Part shown: positions 25,343 to 33,327 of the stretch, piece after piece
Layout: every line of letters starts with the position of its first letter
Position numbering within the stretch: position 1 is the first letter of the stretch
DNA from: Flavobacterium zepuense
GTDB lineage: Bacteria; Bacteroidota; Bacteroidia; Flavobacteriales; Flavobacteriaceae
Reading direction: 5' to 3'
Assembly (NCBI RefSeq): GCF_007097145.1
Contig: NZ_VJVZ01000009.1
Span: 62,001 to 126,000 of the forward strand
Length of the DNA: 64,000 nucleotides
The notes under the pieces: model-generated
What the model was told of the DNA's origin: nothing
The model's database searches: none
Seen by the model: the letters and a program-made list of their open reading frames with translations, nothing else
Position numbers and translations under genes: made by a program

Positions 25343-25460
25343 AATTTATTTGTAAATTAAAATTTTTGAGGCCGGTGTGTTGCCATAAAAACTTTAATTT
25401 TATACAAATTTCGGAATAAAAATTGATTGTATGCCTTTGGCACACGTTAAAACTCACAGC

Positions 25461-26123
25461 ATGCAGAGAATACCGGTATATTTTATGCCAGGGCTGGCCG
25501 CTAGCCCAACCATATTTGAGAACATTCATTTACCGGAAGATACCTACGAGTGCTTTTATTTAGAGTGGCTGCTGCCGATTGGGAATGAACCGCTGGCCGA
25601 TTATGCCCAGCGCCTGGCCCAAAACATTAAGCATGAGAACCCGGTGTTAATAGGGGTTTCTTTTGGCGGGGTTATCGTGCAGGAACTGTCGAGGATTATA
25701 AAGGCGCGAAAGGTTATCATTATATCGAGCGTGCGCTGCAATGCAGAGTTTCCCCGAAGGATGCGCTTCGCCAAGATGACGCAGGCCTACCGGTTTTTCC
25801 CTACCGGGATAATGACGCGGGTAGACTGGCTGGCCAAAGTGGCTGTAGGCAATAATTTAATTAGCAGGCGGCTTAATTTATACGAAAAATTTCTGTCTGT
25901 CAGGGATAAGAAATACCTGGACTGGGCGTTAAAAAGTATTATACTTTGGGACAGGGCCGTGCCCGACGAAACAGTAATACATATTCATGGCGATGCCGAT
26001 GAGGTTTTCCCGCCTAAGTATTTAAAAAATTATATTCCTGTAAAAGGGGGTAAGCATGTTATGATAATTAATAAGTACAAGTGGCTTAATGAGCACCTGC
26101 CTGCAATTATTATAAACAACTAA
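25461..26123 (+). CDS. Alpha/beta hydrolase
   Basis: The 220-residue protein starts at MQRIPVYFMPGLAASPTIFEN, with HG-like oxyanion segment FMPGLA, the nucleophile elbow GVSFGG (serine about residue 77), acid-bearing strand HIHGDADEVFPP and a late histidine in KGGKHVMIINK. The catalytic triad therefore looks intact. The likely role is hydrolysis of an ester or amide; no substrate can be named. A frame extends up to 25431, but a near-consensus box TGCCTTTG at 25434-25441 supports the start at 25461. A transglycosylase gene follows after 35 bases. Confidence 0.85.
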   Translation: MQRIPVYFMPGLAASPTIFENIHLPEDTYECFYLEWLLPIGNEPLADYAQRLAQNIKHENPVLIGVSFGGVIVQELSRIIKARKVIIISSVRCNAEFPRRMRFAKMTQAYRFFPTGIMTRVDWLAKVAVGNNLISRRLNLYEKFLSVRDKKYLDWALKSIILWDRAVPDETVIHIHGDADEVFPPKYLKNYIPVKGGKHVMIINKYKWLNEHLPAIIINN

Positions 26124-26158
26124 GAAAAATCATCATTACTATAAAAAAAGAAAAGAAA

Positions 26159-27049
26159 ATGGAGTGGGTAAAAAGAACAGGGGTTGTTGCCTCTATGGTT
26201 TTAGTAAGCACTGTGCTGGTGCACACGGCTACGAACAGGCAAGCAGAAAAGCAGCCCGAAAAGAAAGTGGCTTACTTTCCTGCCGAAATTGATTTTGCAG
26301 GCGAAAAGGCGCCTTTACAAATAAGCGATGTTCGCGAAAGGCTGGATAGGGAGCTACTGGTTAATGCTAACCTTGATGCTACCACCCAGCTTATTATTAA
26401 ACGAGCTAACAGGGCATTCCCTGTTATAGAGCCTATCTTAAAACGTTATGGCGTGCCCGATGATTTTAAATACCTGGCAGTGATAGAAAGCGGACTTGTA
26501 AATGTGGTGTCTCCGGCAGGGGCAAGGGGTATATGGCAATTTATGCCCGAAACCGGCAAACAATATGGACTTGAGGTAAACGATCTTGTAGACGAACGCT
26601 ACCACCTGGCAAAATCTACCGAGGCCGCCTGTAAATACCTGATAGAGTCTAAAGCTAAATTTGGATCGTGGACATTGGCTGCGGCATCCTACAACGGCGG
26701 CGTAGGCGGTGTGAATAAGCAAATTACGTTTCAGGGGGTAACTAACTATTATGATCTGCTGCTTACCGAAGAAACTGCCCGTTACGTGTTCAGGATACTG
26801 GCGCTTAAAGAAATTATGCAGAGTCCGGCCACTTATAAATTTAATATTCAACCCGCCGACTTGTATCAGGTTATCCCGGTAAAAACTGTAAATGTTACGG
26901 CCTCAGTGCCAGATTTGGCCGTTTTTGCTAAAGAGCAGGGCATTAATTATAAAATATTAAAGATACACAATCCGTGGCTGCGCGACCGTAAGCTCGATGT
27001 AGCTGCCGGAAAAACGTATGTAATGGAGATTCCGTTATCGGGATACTAA
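26159..27049 (+). CDS. Lytic transglycosylase (SLT domain, MltD-like)
   Basis: The 296-residue protein has an N-terminal hydrophobic segment (about 7-22) that would export or anchor it. The SLT domain runs from about residue 85 to 210: YLAVIESGL carries the catalytic glutamate, followed by SPAGARGIWQFMPETGKQYGL and WTLAAASYNGGVGGVNK. This is the family 1 soluble lytic transglycosylase fold that cleaves peptidoglycan to 1,6-anhydro-muropeptides in the periplasm. The C-terminal 60 residues (ASVPDLAVFAKEQGINYKILKIHNPWL) look like one LysM-like module. Confidence 0.9.
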   Translation: MEWVKRTGVVASMVLVSTVLVHTATNRQAEKQPEKKVAYFPAEIDFAGEKAPLQISDVRERLDRELLVNANLDATTQLIIKRANRAFPVIEPILKRYGVPDDFKYLAVIESGLVNVVSPAGARGIWQFMPETGKQYGLEVNDLVDERYHLAKSTEAACKYLIESKAKFGSWTLAAASYNGGVGGVNKQITFQGVTNYYDLLLTEETARYVFRILALKEIMQSPATYKFNIQPADLYQVIPVKTVNVTASVPDLAVFAKEQGINYKILKIHNPWLRDRKLDVAAGKTYVMEIPLSGY

Positions 27050-27086
27050 GAAGATTTTAGATTTTAGAATTCAGATTTAAGATTGA

Positions 27087-27116
27087 GCCTGCTGTTGAAA
27101 AATAGCAGGCTTTTTT
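27087..27116 (+). terminator. Terminator after the lytic transglycosylase
   Basis: GCCTGCT (27087-27093) pairs with AGCAGGC (27104-27110) and is followed by TTTTTTAG. Confidence 0.75.
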
Positions 27117-27414
27117 AGTCTTATCCGATTACAATTACGAACGATACCCGTTCCCGGCTCCACTATCATTAAAGAGTCCCGATAGCTGTCCAGAGGGGGA
27201 AGGCCTTTGAGAAGTTTGCTAATTGTCAATCGCCTATTGAAATTTAAAAATTCCTTTTTTCGAAATCCGAAATTTAAAACCTTTAAAATCAGTTTCACTT
27301 TCTAAAATTTATCAAATTCAACTTAAAATTACATTATGTTTAATTTTATTAACTAATAATTGATTTATAATTCAATACTATTTAGGTTTAAGTAAAAAAA
27401 AATCAACGATATGC
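27117..27414. other. Non-coding spacer upstream of the ilv leader
   Basis: Holds a short G+C-richer block (27127-27210, with CCCGTTCCCGGCTCC and GAGTCCCGATAGCTGTCC) that looks like the remnant of a repeat, and then an AT-rich stretch reaching the ilv promoter. I see no credible gene on either strand. Confidence 0.5.
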
Positions 27415-27444
27415 TTTGTTTGTTGAAATAAATCGCTAAATTCG
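27415..27444 (+). promoter_or_regulatory. Predicted promoter of the ilv operon
   Basis: TTTG at 27415-27418 and TAAATTCG at 27437-27444, 18 bases apart, approach the Bacteroidota -33/-7 layout (one departure from TAnnTTTG). Transcription would begin close to the first leader ATG at 27455. Confidence 0.5.
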
Positions 27445-27454
27445 TCTTATAAAT

Positions 27455-27514
27455 ATGAAAGCAAACAACATCATACATGTCATTCTCATCAGCATTATTG
27501 TCATTCAGCAATAA
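27455..27514 (+). CDS. ilv leader peptide 1 (Ile/Val/Leu-rich attenuator peptide)
   Basis: A 19-codon frame encodes MKANNIIHVILISIIVIQQ. Seven residues are Ile, two Val and one Leu, the three amino acids made by pathways that share the ilv enzymes. Such a composition is the hallmark of ribosome-mediated attenuation leaders like ivbL and ilvL. The frame lies 230 bases upstream of ilvE, begins about 10 bases after the predicted promoter and is followed 44 bases later by an intrinsic terminator (27559-27597). A run of purines right after the stop (GAGGG, 27520-27524) can pair with CCCTC (27567-27571) and would disturb the terminator stem. The function is inferred from this arrangement. Confidence 0.85.
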   Translation: MKANNIIHVILISIIVIQQ

Positions 27515-27558
27515 GGCCGGAGGGTATATGTATGTTTATATAAACTAAAATTATAAAT

Positions 27559-27597
27559 AGCCGTTCCCCTCAAAAGGAGCGGCTTTATTTTTTAAAG
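27559..27597 (+). terminator. Attenuator terminator 1 in the ilv leader
   Basis: AGCCGTTCC (27559-27567) pairs with GGAGCGGCT (27576-27584), with one G-U pair and an 8-base loop, then TTATTTTTT. It stands between leader peptides 1 and 2. Confidence 0.85.
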
Positions 27598-27609
27598 GCA
27601 AAAACGATT

Positions 27610-27663
27610 ATGAAAACAATTACTATTATTGATGTCATTTACGTCATTCCCTTGCAAATGTGA
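27610..27663 (+). CDS. ilv leader peptide 2 (Ile/Val/Thr-rich attenuator peptide)
   Basis: A 17-codon frame encodes MKTITIIDVIYVIPLQM: five Ile, two Val, one Leu and two Thr (the precursor of Ile). It starts 13 bases after the T-run of terminator 1. Its TGA stop (27661-27663) is the first part of the 5' arm of a competing antiterminator, so a ribosome reaching the stop would cover that arm and allow the terminator at 27691, whereas one stalled on the Ile/Val codons would leave it free. This is the textbook attenuation geometry. Confidence 0.85.
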   Translation: MKTITIIDVIYVIPLQM

Positions 27664-27725
27664 GAAGGAACTTCCGGCACCATACAAACCGGCCCTTTCT
27701 CACCCATGAGTAAGGGCCTTTTTTA
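27661..27725 (+). promoter_or_regulatory. Attenuator 2: competing antiterminator and terminator before ilvE
   Basis: Terminator: GGCCCTTTCTCA (27691-27702) pairs with TGAGTAAGGGCC (27707-27718), one mismatch, 4-base loop, then TTTTTTAT. Antiterminator: TGAGAAGG (27661-27668) pairs with the CCTTTCTCA part of the same arm, one G-U pair, and CCGG (27674-27677) with CCGG (27689-27692). The two structures share 27691-27702 and exclude each other. ilvE starts 22 bases after the T-run. Confidence 0.85.
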
Positions 27726-27747
27726 TACCAATACAAATTAAACAGCT

Positions 27748-28644
27748 ATGTATTTTAACGAGAACACTATCATGTACTTTAACGGCAGCTTTGTAAAGGC
27801 AGCCGAAGCCAATATCAATTTATACGGACAGTCTTTACATTACGGTTATGCGGTTTTTGAAGGTATTAAATCGTACCAGACCGATAACGGGACAAAAATA
27901 TTCAAGGCAAAGGAGCATTATGACCGCCTGCGCCGCTCGGCAGAATTAATGCACATGCCGTTTGATTATACTACCGAAGAGCTTACAGCATTATCTTATG
28001 AAGTACTGGAGCGCAACGGCTTTACCAATGCCTATTTGAGGCCATTAGTTATTTGTTCGCCTAATATGTCGCTTTCTAAAGGTAAAGAGAGTTACCTGGC
28101 TATAGAAGCATGGGAGTGGAGCAACGGTTACCTGGCCAACAAAATGCGTATCATGACTTCGAGCTTTCAGCGCCCCAACCCTAAAGCTTTTAAGGTAGAG
28201 GCCAAAGTAAGCGGACATTATGTTAACTCAATCCTTGCCTGCCAGGAAGCTAAAGATGCCGGTTATGACGAAGCTTTGGTATTAGATGCTAACGGTTTTG
28301 TTGCCGAAAGCAGTGGTGCCAATGTGTTCTTTGAAAAAGGCGGAACGTTGTATACTCCTGCAAAAGGCAGCATATTACCGGGCATTACCCGTGCTACGGT
28401 ATTAGATATCTGTAAAGAACTTGAAATACCTACGGAAGAGCGCTTTTTTACCCCCGATGAAATGCGTGGCGCCGATGCTGCCTTCTTTTGCGGTACTGCC
28501 GCAGAAGTCGTAGCGCTTTATTCGCTGGATGATGTACCCTTTACAAAAAACTGGGATACCAGCCTGAGCGCCACCGTTCAAAAAGCCTATCAAAATTTGG
28601 TATTAGGCAAAACACTGGAGGAGTTTAAGTTGCAGTTAGGGTAA
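27748..28644 (+). CDS. ilvE: Branched-chain amino acid aminotransferase
   Basis: The 298-residue fold-type IV PLP enzyme performs the last step of Ile, Val and Leu synthesis with glutamate as amino donor. Signatures: YGYAVFEGIKSYQ near the N terminus, the PLP lysine in VEAKVSGHYVNSILA, the DANGFVAESSGANVFFE segment and GSILPGITRATVLDI. It is the first structural gene of the operon and lies behind two leader-peptide attenuators. The start is fixed by the short spacing to the second terminator. Confidence 0.95.
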   Translation: MYFNENTIMYFNGSFVKAAEANINLYGQSLHYGYAVFEGIKSYQTDNGTKIFKAKEHYDRLRRSAELMHMPFDYTTEELTALSYEVLERNGFTNAYLRPLVICSPNMSLSKGKESYLAIEAWEWSNGYLANKMRIMTSSFQRPNPKAFKVEAKVSGHYVNSILACQEAKDAGYDEALVLDANGFVAESSGANVFFEKGGTLYTPAKGSILPGITRATVLDICKELEIPTEERFFTPDEMRGADAAFFCGTAAEVVALYSLDDVPFTKNWDTSLSATVQKAYQNLVLGKTLEEFKLQLG

Positions 28645-28711
28645 ATTCCAAATAACAATATTCAAATAACAAAAGCACAAACCCAGGCTATTCATTACGT
28701 ATAGGTATTTC

Positions 28712-28811
28712 CCTCTCATTTGGAGAGGTTAAGGTTGAGGCTTAACAAAATTAATAATACAAAGGTTTAAAGCAATCGTGGCAACCTGAAACTTTAAACC
28801 TGAAACTTTAA
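28712..28811. repeat. Two repeat units in the ilvE-ilvD gap
   Basis: CCTCTCATTTGGAGAGG (28712-28728) is a palindromic unit related to the one at 40464-40592. It is followed by GCAATCGTGGCAACCTGAAA and its TTTAAACCTGAAAC extension (28772-28811), one copy of the dispersed repeat that also occurs inverted in the ilvB-ilvN and ilvN-ilvC gaps. The unit ends 3 bases before the ilvD ATG. Confidence 0.75.
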
Positions 28812-28813
28812 AA

Positions 28814-30493
28814 ATGGAATTAAATAAATATTCAAGGGTTTTTACCCAGGACGATACACAACCCGCTGCGCGTGCCATGCTTTACGGCATAGGTTTTAAT
28901 GATGATGACATGAAAAAAGCGCAGGTGGGTATAGCCAGTATGGGCTATGACGGCAACACCTGTAATATGCACCTTAATGACCTGGCTCAGGTGGTTAAAA
29001 AAGGCGCGTGGGATACCGGCCTTGCCGGTTTGGTGTTCAATACTATTGGCGTTAGCGACGGTATGAGCAACGGTACCGATGGTATGCGTTATTCTTTAGT
29101 AAGCCGCGATGTTATTGCTGACAGTATAGAGGCTATTTGCGGCGCGCAGTATTACGACGGACTAATTACCCTGCCGGGCTGCGACAAGAACATGCCGGGC
29201 AGCATAATGGCTATGGGCAGGCTTAACCGCCCCTCTATAATGGTATACGGTGGTACTATTGCACCGGGCTGTTATAAAGGCGAAACACTAAATATCGTAT
29301 CGGCTTTTGAGGCTTTGGGTCAAAAAATAGCCGGTACCATGAATAAAGAAGATTATGAAGGCGTAATTCGCAATGCCTGCCCAAGTGCAGGAGCCTGTGG
29401 TGGTATGTACACAGCCAATACTATGGCAGCCGCTATTGAGGCGCTGGGCATGAGTCTGCCGTATTCATCATCAAATCCGGCACTAAGCCCGGAGAAACAG
29501 CAGGAATGCATTGATGCTGCCAAACATCTTAAGCTTTTATTAGAAAAAGATATCAAGCCAAGCGATATCATGACGCGCAAAGCGTTTGAAAATGCTATGC
29601 GAATTGTGGTGGTTTTGGGAGGCAGCACAAACGCTGTACTGCACTTTATTGCTATGGCAAAAAGCATTGGTGTTGAGGTCACTCAGGACGATTTCCAGAC
29701 CATGAGCGATAAAACACCCGTTCTGGCCGATTTTAAGCCCAGCGGTAAGTACTTAATGCAGGATTTATACAACAACGGTGGTATTCCTGCCGTTATGAAG
29801 TATCTGCTTAAAGAAGGCCTGCTACACGGCGACTGCCTTACCGTTACCGGAAAAACCGTTGCAGAGAACCTTGAAGAAGCAGCCGACCTTGATTTTGAAA
29901 CCCAAAGAATCATCAGGCCATTATCAGATCCTATAAAACCAACCGGACATTTACGCATATTATACGGCAACTTGGCACCGGGTGGCAGCGTTGCAAAAAT
30001 CACGGGTAAAGAAGGTGAGAAGTTTACCGGCCCTGCGCGTGTTTTTGATGGCGAGAAAAACCTGATTGCAGGAATTTCGGATGGGAAGGTGCAGCATGGT
30101 GACGTAATTGTTATCCGTAATGAAGGCCCTAAAGGTGCACCGGGCATGCCCGAAATGCTTAAGCCTACCAGCGCGCTTATTGGTGCCGGCCTTGGTAAAA
30201 GTGTAGCATTAATAACTGACGGCCGCTTTAGCGGAGGTACCCATGGTTTTGTGGTGGGGCATATTACCCCGGAAGCCTATGAAGGTGGAACCATTGGCCT
30301 TGTGCACGATGATGATATTATAGAGATCGATGCGGTAAACAATACACTGGTACTTAATGTATCAGATGAGGAATTGGAAAAAAGAAGGCAGGCCTGGCAA
30401 CAGCCCGCACTAAAAGTTACAAAAGGATTGCTTTATAAATATGCCCGTACGGTATCATCGGCAGCAGAAGGCTGCGTAACCGATGAGGCATAA
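28814..30493 (+). CDS. ilvD: Dihydroxy-acid dehydratase
   Basis: The 559-residue enzyme converts 2,3-dihydroxy-3-methylbutanoate and -methylpentanoate to the 2-keto acids of Val and Ile. Family motifs: [12 protein letters not shown] (iron-sulfur cysteine and PS00886), [19 protein letters not shown], and the C-terminal [21 protein letters not shown] (PS00887). A further cysteine in [12 protein letters not shown] completes the cluster ligands. Length is typical. It is followed by ilvB after 17 bases. Confidence 0.97.
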   Translation: MELNKYSRVFTQDDTQPAARAMLYGIGFNDDDMKKAQVGIASMGYDGNTCNMHLNDLAQVVKKGAWDTGLAGLVFNTIGVSDGMSNGTDGMRYSLVSRDVIADSIEAICGAQYYDGLITLPGCDKNMPGSIMAMGRLNRPSIMVYGGTIAPGCYKGETLNIVSAFEALGQKIAGTMNKEDYEGVIRNACPSAGACGGMYTANTMAAAIEALGMSLPYSSSNPALSPEKQQECIDAAKHLKLLLEKDIKPSDIMTRKAFENAMRIVVVLGGSTNAVLHFIAMAKSIGVEVTQDDFQTMSDKTPVLADFKPSGKYLMQDLYNNGGIPAVMKYLLKEGLLHGDCLTVTGKTVAENLEEAADLDFETQRIIRPLSDPIKPTGHLRILYGNLAPGGSVAKITGKEGEKFTGPARVFDGEKNLIAGISDGKVQHGDVIVIRNEGPKGAPGMPEMLKPTSALIGAGLGKSVALITDGRFSGGTHGFVVGHITPEAYEGGTIGLVHDDDIIEIDAVNNTLVLNVSDEELEKRRQAWQQPALKVTKGLLYKYARTVSSAAEGCVTDEA

Positions 30494-30510
30494 ACCAAAA
30501 CAGTAGGATT

Positions 30511-32265
30511 ATGGAAAAGACATTGGAACAAAATGCTCCGGACACAAAACCACAGGAGTCGGTTACCTTAACAGGCGGGCAGGTATTGCTTGAGGCATTT
30601 ATACAGGAGGGGGTAACCACCATTTTTGGTTATCCGGGTGGTGCGATTATGCCCATTTACGATGCCCTTTACGATTATAATGAGAAATTAGAACACATAC
30701 TGGTTCGCCATGAGCAGGGCGCCATACATGCGGCTCAAGGCTTCGCAAGGGTATCGGGCAGGACAGGTATTGTGTTTGCTACCAGCGGCCCCGGAGCTAC
30801 CAACCTGGTTACCGGCCTTGCCGATGCCATGATAGACAGTACGCCGCTTGTGTGTATTACCGGGCAGGTGTTTGCGCACCTTTTGGGTACCGATGCTTTT
30901 CAGGAAACTGATGTAATCAACATAACCACCCCCGTAACCAAGTGGAACTACCAGGTTACCGATGCCGAAGAGCTTCCAACCATACTGGCTAAGGCTTTTT
31001 ACATAGCGGCTTCGGGCAGGCCGGGTCCGGTGCTTATTGATATCACTAAAAATGCCCAGCTTCAAAAAATGGAGTTCAGCGGCTATACAAAATGCAATTA
31101 CATACGCAGCTACAGGCCTAAACCTGTGGTTAGAAACGAATATATAGAGCAGGCCGCCGCTGCCATTAACGCTGCCGAACGCCCATTTGTGGTATTTGGC
31201 CAGGGTGTAATTTTAGGCAAAGCCGAAGAAGAGTTTAAGGCTTTTCTTGAAAAATCGGGTATACCTGCGGCGTGGACGATATTGGGTATGAGCGCCATCC
31301 CGACCGACTATCCGTTAGGTGTTGGTATGGTGGGTATGCACGGTAATTACGGCCCGAACCGTTTAACTAATGAGTGCGATGTGCTTATTGCCATAGGCAT
31401 GCGTTTTGACGACCGCGTTACCGGCCGACTTGATAAGTACGCCACCCAGGCTAAGGTTATCCACCTGGATATTGACCCGGCTGAAATTGATAAAAACGTA
31501 AAAGCTGATATACCGGTGTGGGGCGATTGTAAAGAAACTCTTCCGCTGCTAACAGCTTTAGTCGATAATAAAACGCATGAGGCGTGGCATCAAAAATTTA
31601 AAGACTGTGCCGAAAGAGAAATAGAGAAAGTTATTAAAGATGAGGTATACCCGACGTCTGATGCGCTTACAATGGGTGAGGTTATCCGTAACCTTAACGA
31701 GCTAACGGGTGGCGATGCTATTATTGTTACTGATGTAGGTCAGCATCAGATGGTAGCCTGCCGTTATGCCGAATACATCCATTCTAAAAGTAACGTAACC
31801 AGCGGTGGATTAGGTACTATGGGTTTTGCATTGCCGGCAGCCATTGGTGCTGCTTATGGCGACACTTCGCGCCAAACGCTTGCTATTATTGGCGATGGCG
31901 GCATCCAGATGACCATTCAGGAGCTTGGGACAATCATGCAGTTCAAGCCTAATGTAAAAATTATGATCCTTAACAACTGCTTTTTGGGTATGGTACGCCA
32001 GTGGCAGCAGCTGTTCCACGAAAAAAGGTATTCGTTTGTAAATATTGAGAGTCCGGATTTTGTACAAGTGGCAAAAGGCTACGGCATACCGGGCAATAGC
32101 GTTTCCGAAAGGGATAAACTTCGCGATGCCATGACAACCATGCTAAACCACGACGGCAGTTACCTGCTGGAAGTTATGGTGGGTAAAGAAAATAATGTTT
32201 TCCCAATGGTGCCACAAGGCAAAAGCGTAAGCGAAATAGTGCTGTGCAGGGAGGAGATGGGTTAA
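30511..32265 (+). CDS. ilvB: Acetolactate synthase, large (catalytic) subunit
   Basis: The 584-residue thiamine-diphosphate enzyme condenses two pyruvates, or pyruvate and 2-ketobutyrate, in the first common step of Val and Ile synthesis. The N-terminal domain has FGYPGGAIMPIYDAL and the catalytic glutamate in VRHEQGAIHAAQGFAR. The C-terminal ThDP domain has the GDGGIQMTIQEL...NNCFLGMVRQWQ motif (GDG through NN). The IGMRFDDRVTGR FAD-binding segment lies between. Regulatory subunit ilvN follows after a repeat-filled gap. Confidence 0.97.
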   Translation: MEKTLEQNAPDTKPQESVTLTGGQVLLEAFIQEGVTTIFGYPGGAIMPIYDALYDYNEKLEHILVRHEQGAIHAAQGFARVSGRTGIVFATSGPGATNLVTGLADAMIDSTPLVCITGQVFAHLLGTDAFQETDVINITTPVTKWNYQVTDAEELPTILAKAFYIAASGRPGPVLIDITKNAQLQKMEFSGYTKCNYIRSYRPKPVVRNEYIEQAAAAINAAERPFVVFGQGVILGKAEEEFKAFLEKSGIPAAWTILGMSAIPTDYPLGVGMVGMHGNYGPNRLTNECDVLIAIGMRFDDRVTGRLDKYATQAKVIHLDIDPAEIDKNVKADIPVWGDCKETLPLLTALVDNKTHEAWHQKFKDCAEREIEKVIKDEVYPTSDALTMGEVIRNLNELTGGDAIIVTDVGQHQMVACRYAEYIHSKSNVTSGGLGTMGFALPAAIGAAYGDTSRQTLAIIGDGGIQMTIQELGTIMQFKPNVKIMILNNCFLGMVRQWQQLFHEKRYSFVNIESPDFVQVAKGYGIPGNSVSERDKLRDAMTTMLNHDGSYLLEVMVGKENNVFPMVPQGKSVSEIVLCREEMG

Positions 32266-32273
32266 AAAGTTTT

Positions 32274-32464
32274 GTTTAAAGTTTCAGGTTTCAAGTTGCC
32301 ACGATTGCTGTGGTACTGAGTAAGCGGAACCGAGTGAAACTTGCTCCGCAAAGTCTCCCGACTTTGTGGAAGTGTTTCAGGGTCTCTGACCCAAAACTGA
32401 ATAATATATTGCGCATGTCGGGAGACATGCCATCACTGCCGCAAAGTCGGGAGACTTTGCGGAG
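32274..32464. repeat. Repeat cluster in the ilvB-ilvN gap, GGGA-loop hairpins
   Basis: Begins with an inverted copy of the dispersed repeat (GTTTCAGGTTTCAAGTTGCC, ACGATTGCTG). Three hairpins follow: CCGCAAAGTC-TCCC-GACTTTGTGG (32346-32369), GCATGTC-GGGA-GACATGC (32413-32430) and CCGCAAAGTC-GGGA-GACTTTGCGG (32439-32462). The first and third share arms; all three share the loop TCCC or GGGA. Confidence 0.8.
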
Positions 32465-32534
32465 CATGCCGCGCCCAAATAAATTATGAGGAAAAACAAG
32501 CGATGATGGCAGCATCATCCTGAATATAGAAATT

Positions 32535-33122
32535 ATGAAAAAGGAATTCACCATAACCGTATATACCGAGAACCATGTGGGTTTATTAACCCGTATTGCG
32601 ATAATTTTCTCGAGGCGGAAAATAAATTTAGAGTCGGTTAACGTTGGCCCCAGCGAGGTAGAGGGCATTAGCCGCTTTACGCTGGTAATTAACGAATCGG
32701 AAGAGGTTGTTCAAAAAGTAGCCCGCCAGATCGAGAAACAGGTTGAGGTATTAAAAGTATTTTTCAATACCGATGACGAGATCGTGTGGCAGGAAATGGC
32801 TATGTACAAAGTGCCTACAAAGGTTATAGTAGAACAGGTAAAAGTAGAAAGGCTGCTTAGGCAGTATGGCGCCAATACGGTTGTAATCCGTAATGATTAT
32901 ACTGTGTTTGAAACCACAGGCCATAAAGAAGAAATAGATGCACTTGCCGCAGCTTTAGAGCCTTGGGGGCTTATAGAATTTGTACGCAGCGCACGTATTG
33001 CAATTATTAAAGCCAGCGAAGGTATGCATAAAGCTGTACTGGACTTTGAGGCCGCCGAACCAAGCGAACCGGTTGTAGAGAATGAATTTCTTGATAAAAG
33101 GGATGGCGTTTTTACAATGTAA
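32535..33122 (+). CDS. ilvN: Acetolactate synthase, small (regulatory) subunit
   Basis: The 195-residue subunit controls IlvB and confers feedback inhibition by valine. The N-terminal ACT domain is clear (FTITVYTENHVGLLTRIAIIFSRRKINLESVNVGPSEVEGISRFTLVI), followed by the second domain (VPTKVIVEQVKVERLLRQYGANTVVIR...). The C-terminal tail (about 165-195) is acidic. It sits between ilvB and ilvC with repeat-bearing gaps on both sides. Confidence 0.96.
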   Translation: MKKEFTITVYTENHVGLLTRIAIIFSRRKINLESVNVGPSEVEGISRFTLVINESEEVVQKVARQIEKQVEVLKVFFNTDDEIVWQEMAMYKVPTKVIVEQVKVERLLRQYGANTVVIRNDYTVFETTGHKEEIDALAAALEPWGLIEFVRSARIAIIKASEGMHKAVLDFEAAEPSEPVVENEFLDKRDGVFTM

Positions 33123-33126
33123 AATT

Positions 33127-33275
33127 CTTTGTTTAAAGTTCCAGGTTTCAAGTTGCCACGATTGCTGTGGTTAATCAATTGTCCCTGACTTTAGTCAGGG
33201 GTTGATAAAAAGGATAAAAATTGGCTTTAGCCAAATATGAATACTTAGCTCCGCAAAGTGGGGAACTTTGCAGAG
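33127..33275. repeat. Repeat cluster in the ilvN-ilvC gap
   Basis: An inverted copy of the dispersed repeat (CAGGTTTCAAGTTGCCACGA, 33142-33161) is followed by CTGACTTTAGTCAG (33186-33199) and CTCCGCAAAGTGGGGAACTT-TGCAGAG (33249-33275). The last is a member of the CCGCAAAGT family seen in the previous gap, with a changed loop. Confidence 0.75.
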
Positions 33276-33327
33276 TATAAAAAGCTATTAACAAACAAAT
33301 CAGATAAATTAAAAATTTCAGACTAAA

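Noticed and set aside
27117..27414. T-box or other riboswitch before the ilv leader
   Set aside because: No T-box core sequence is present; the leader-peptide attenuators explain regulation without it.
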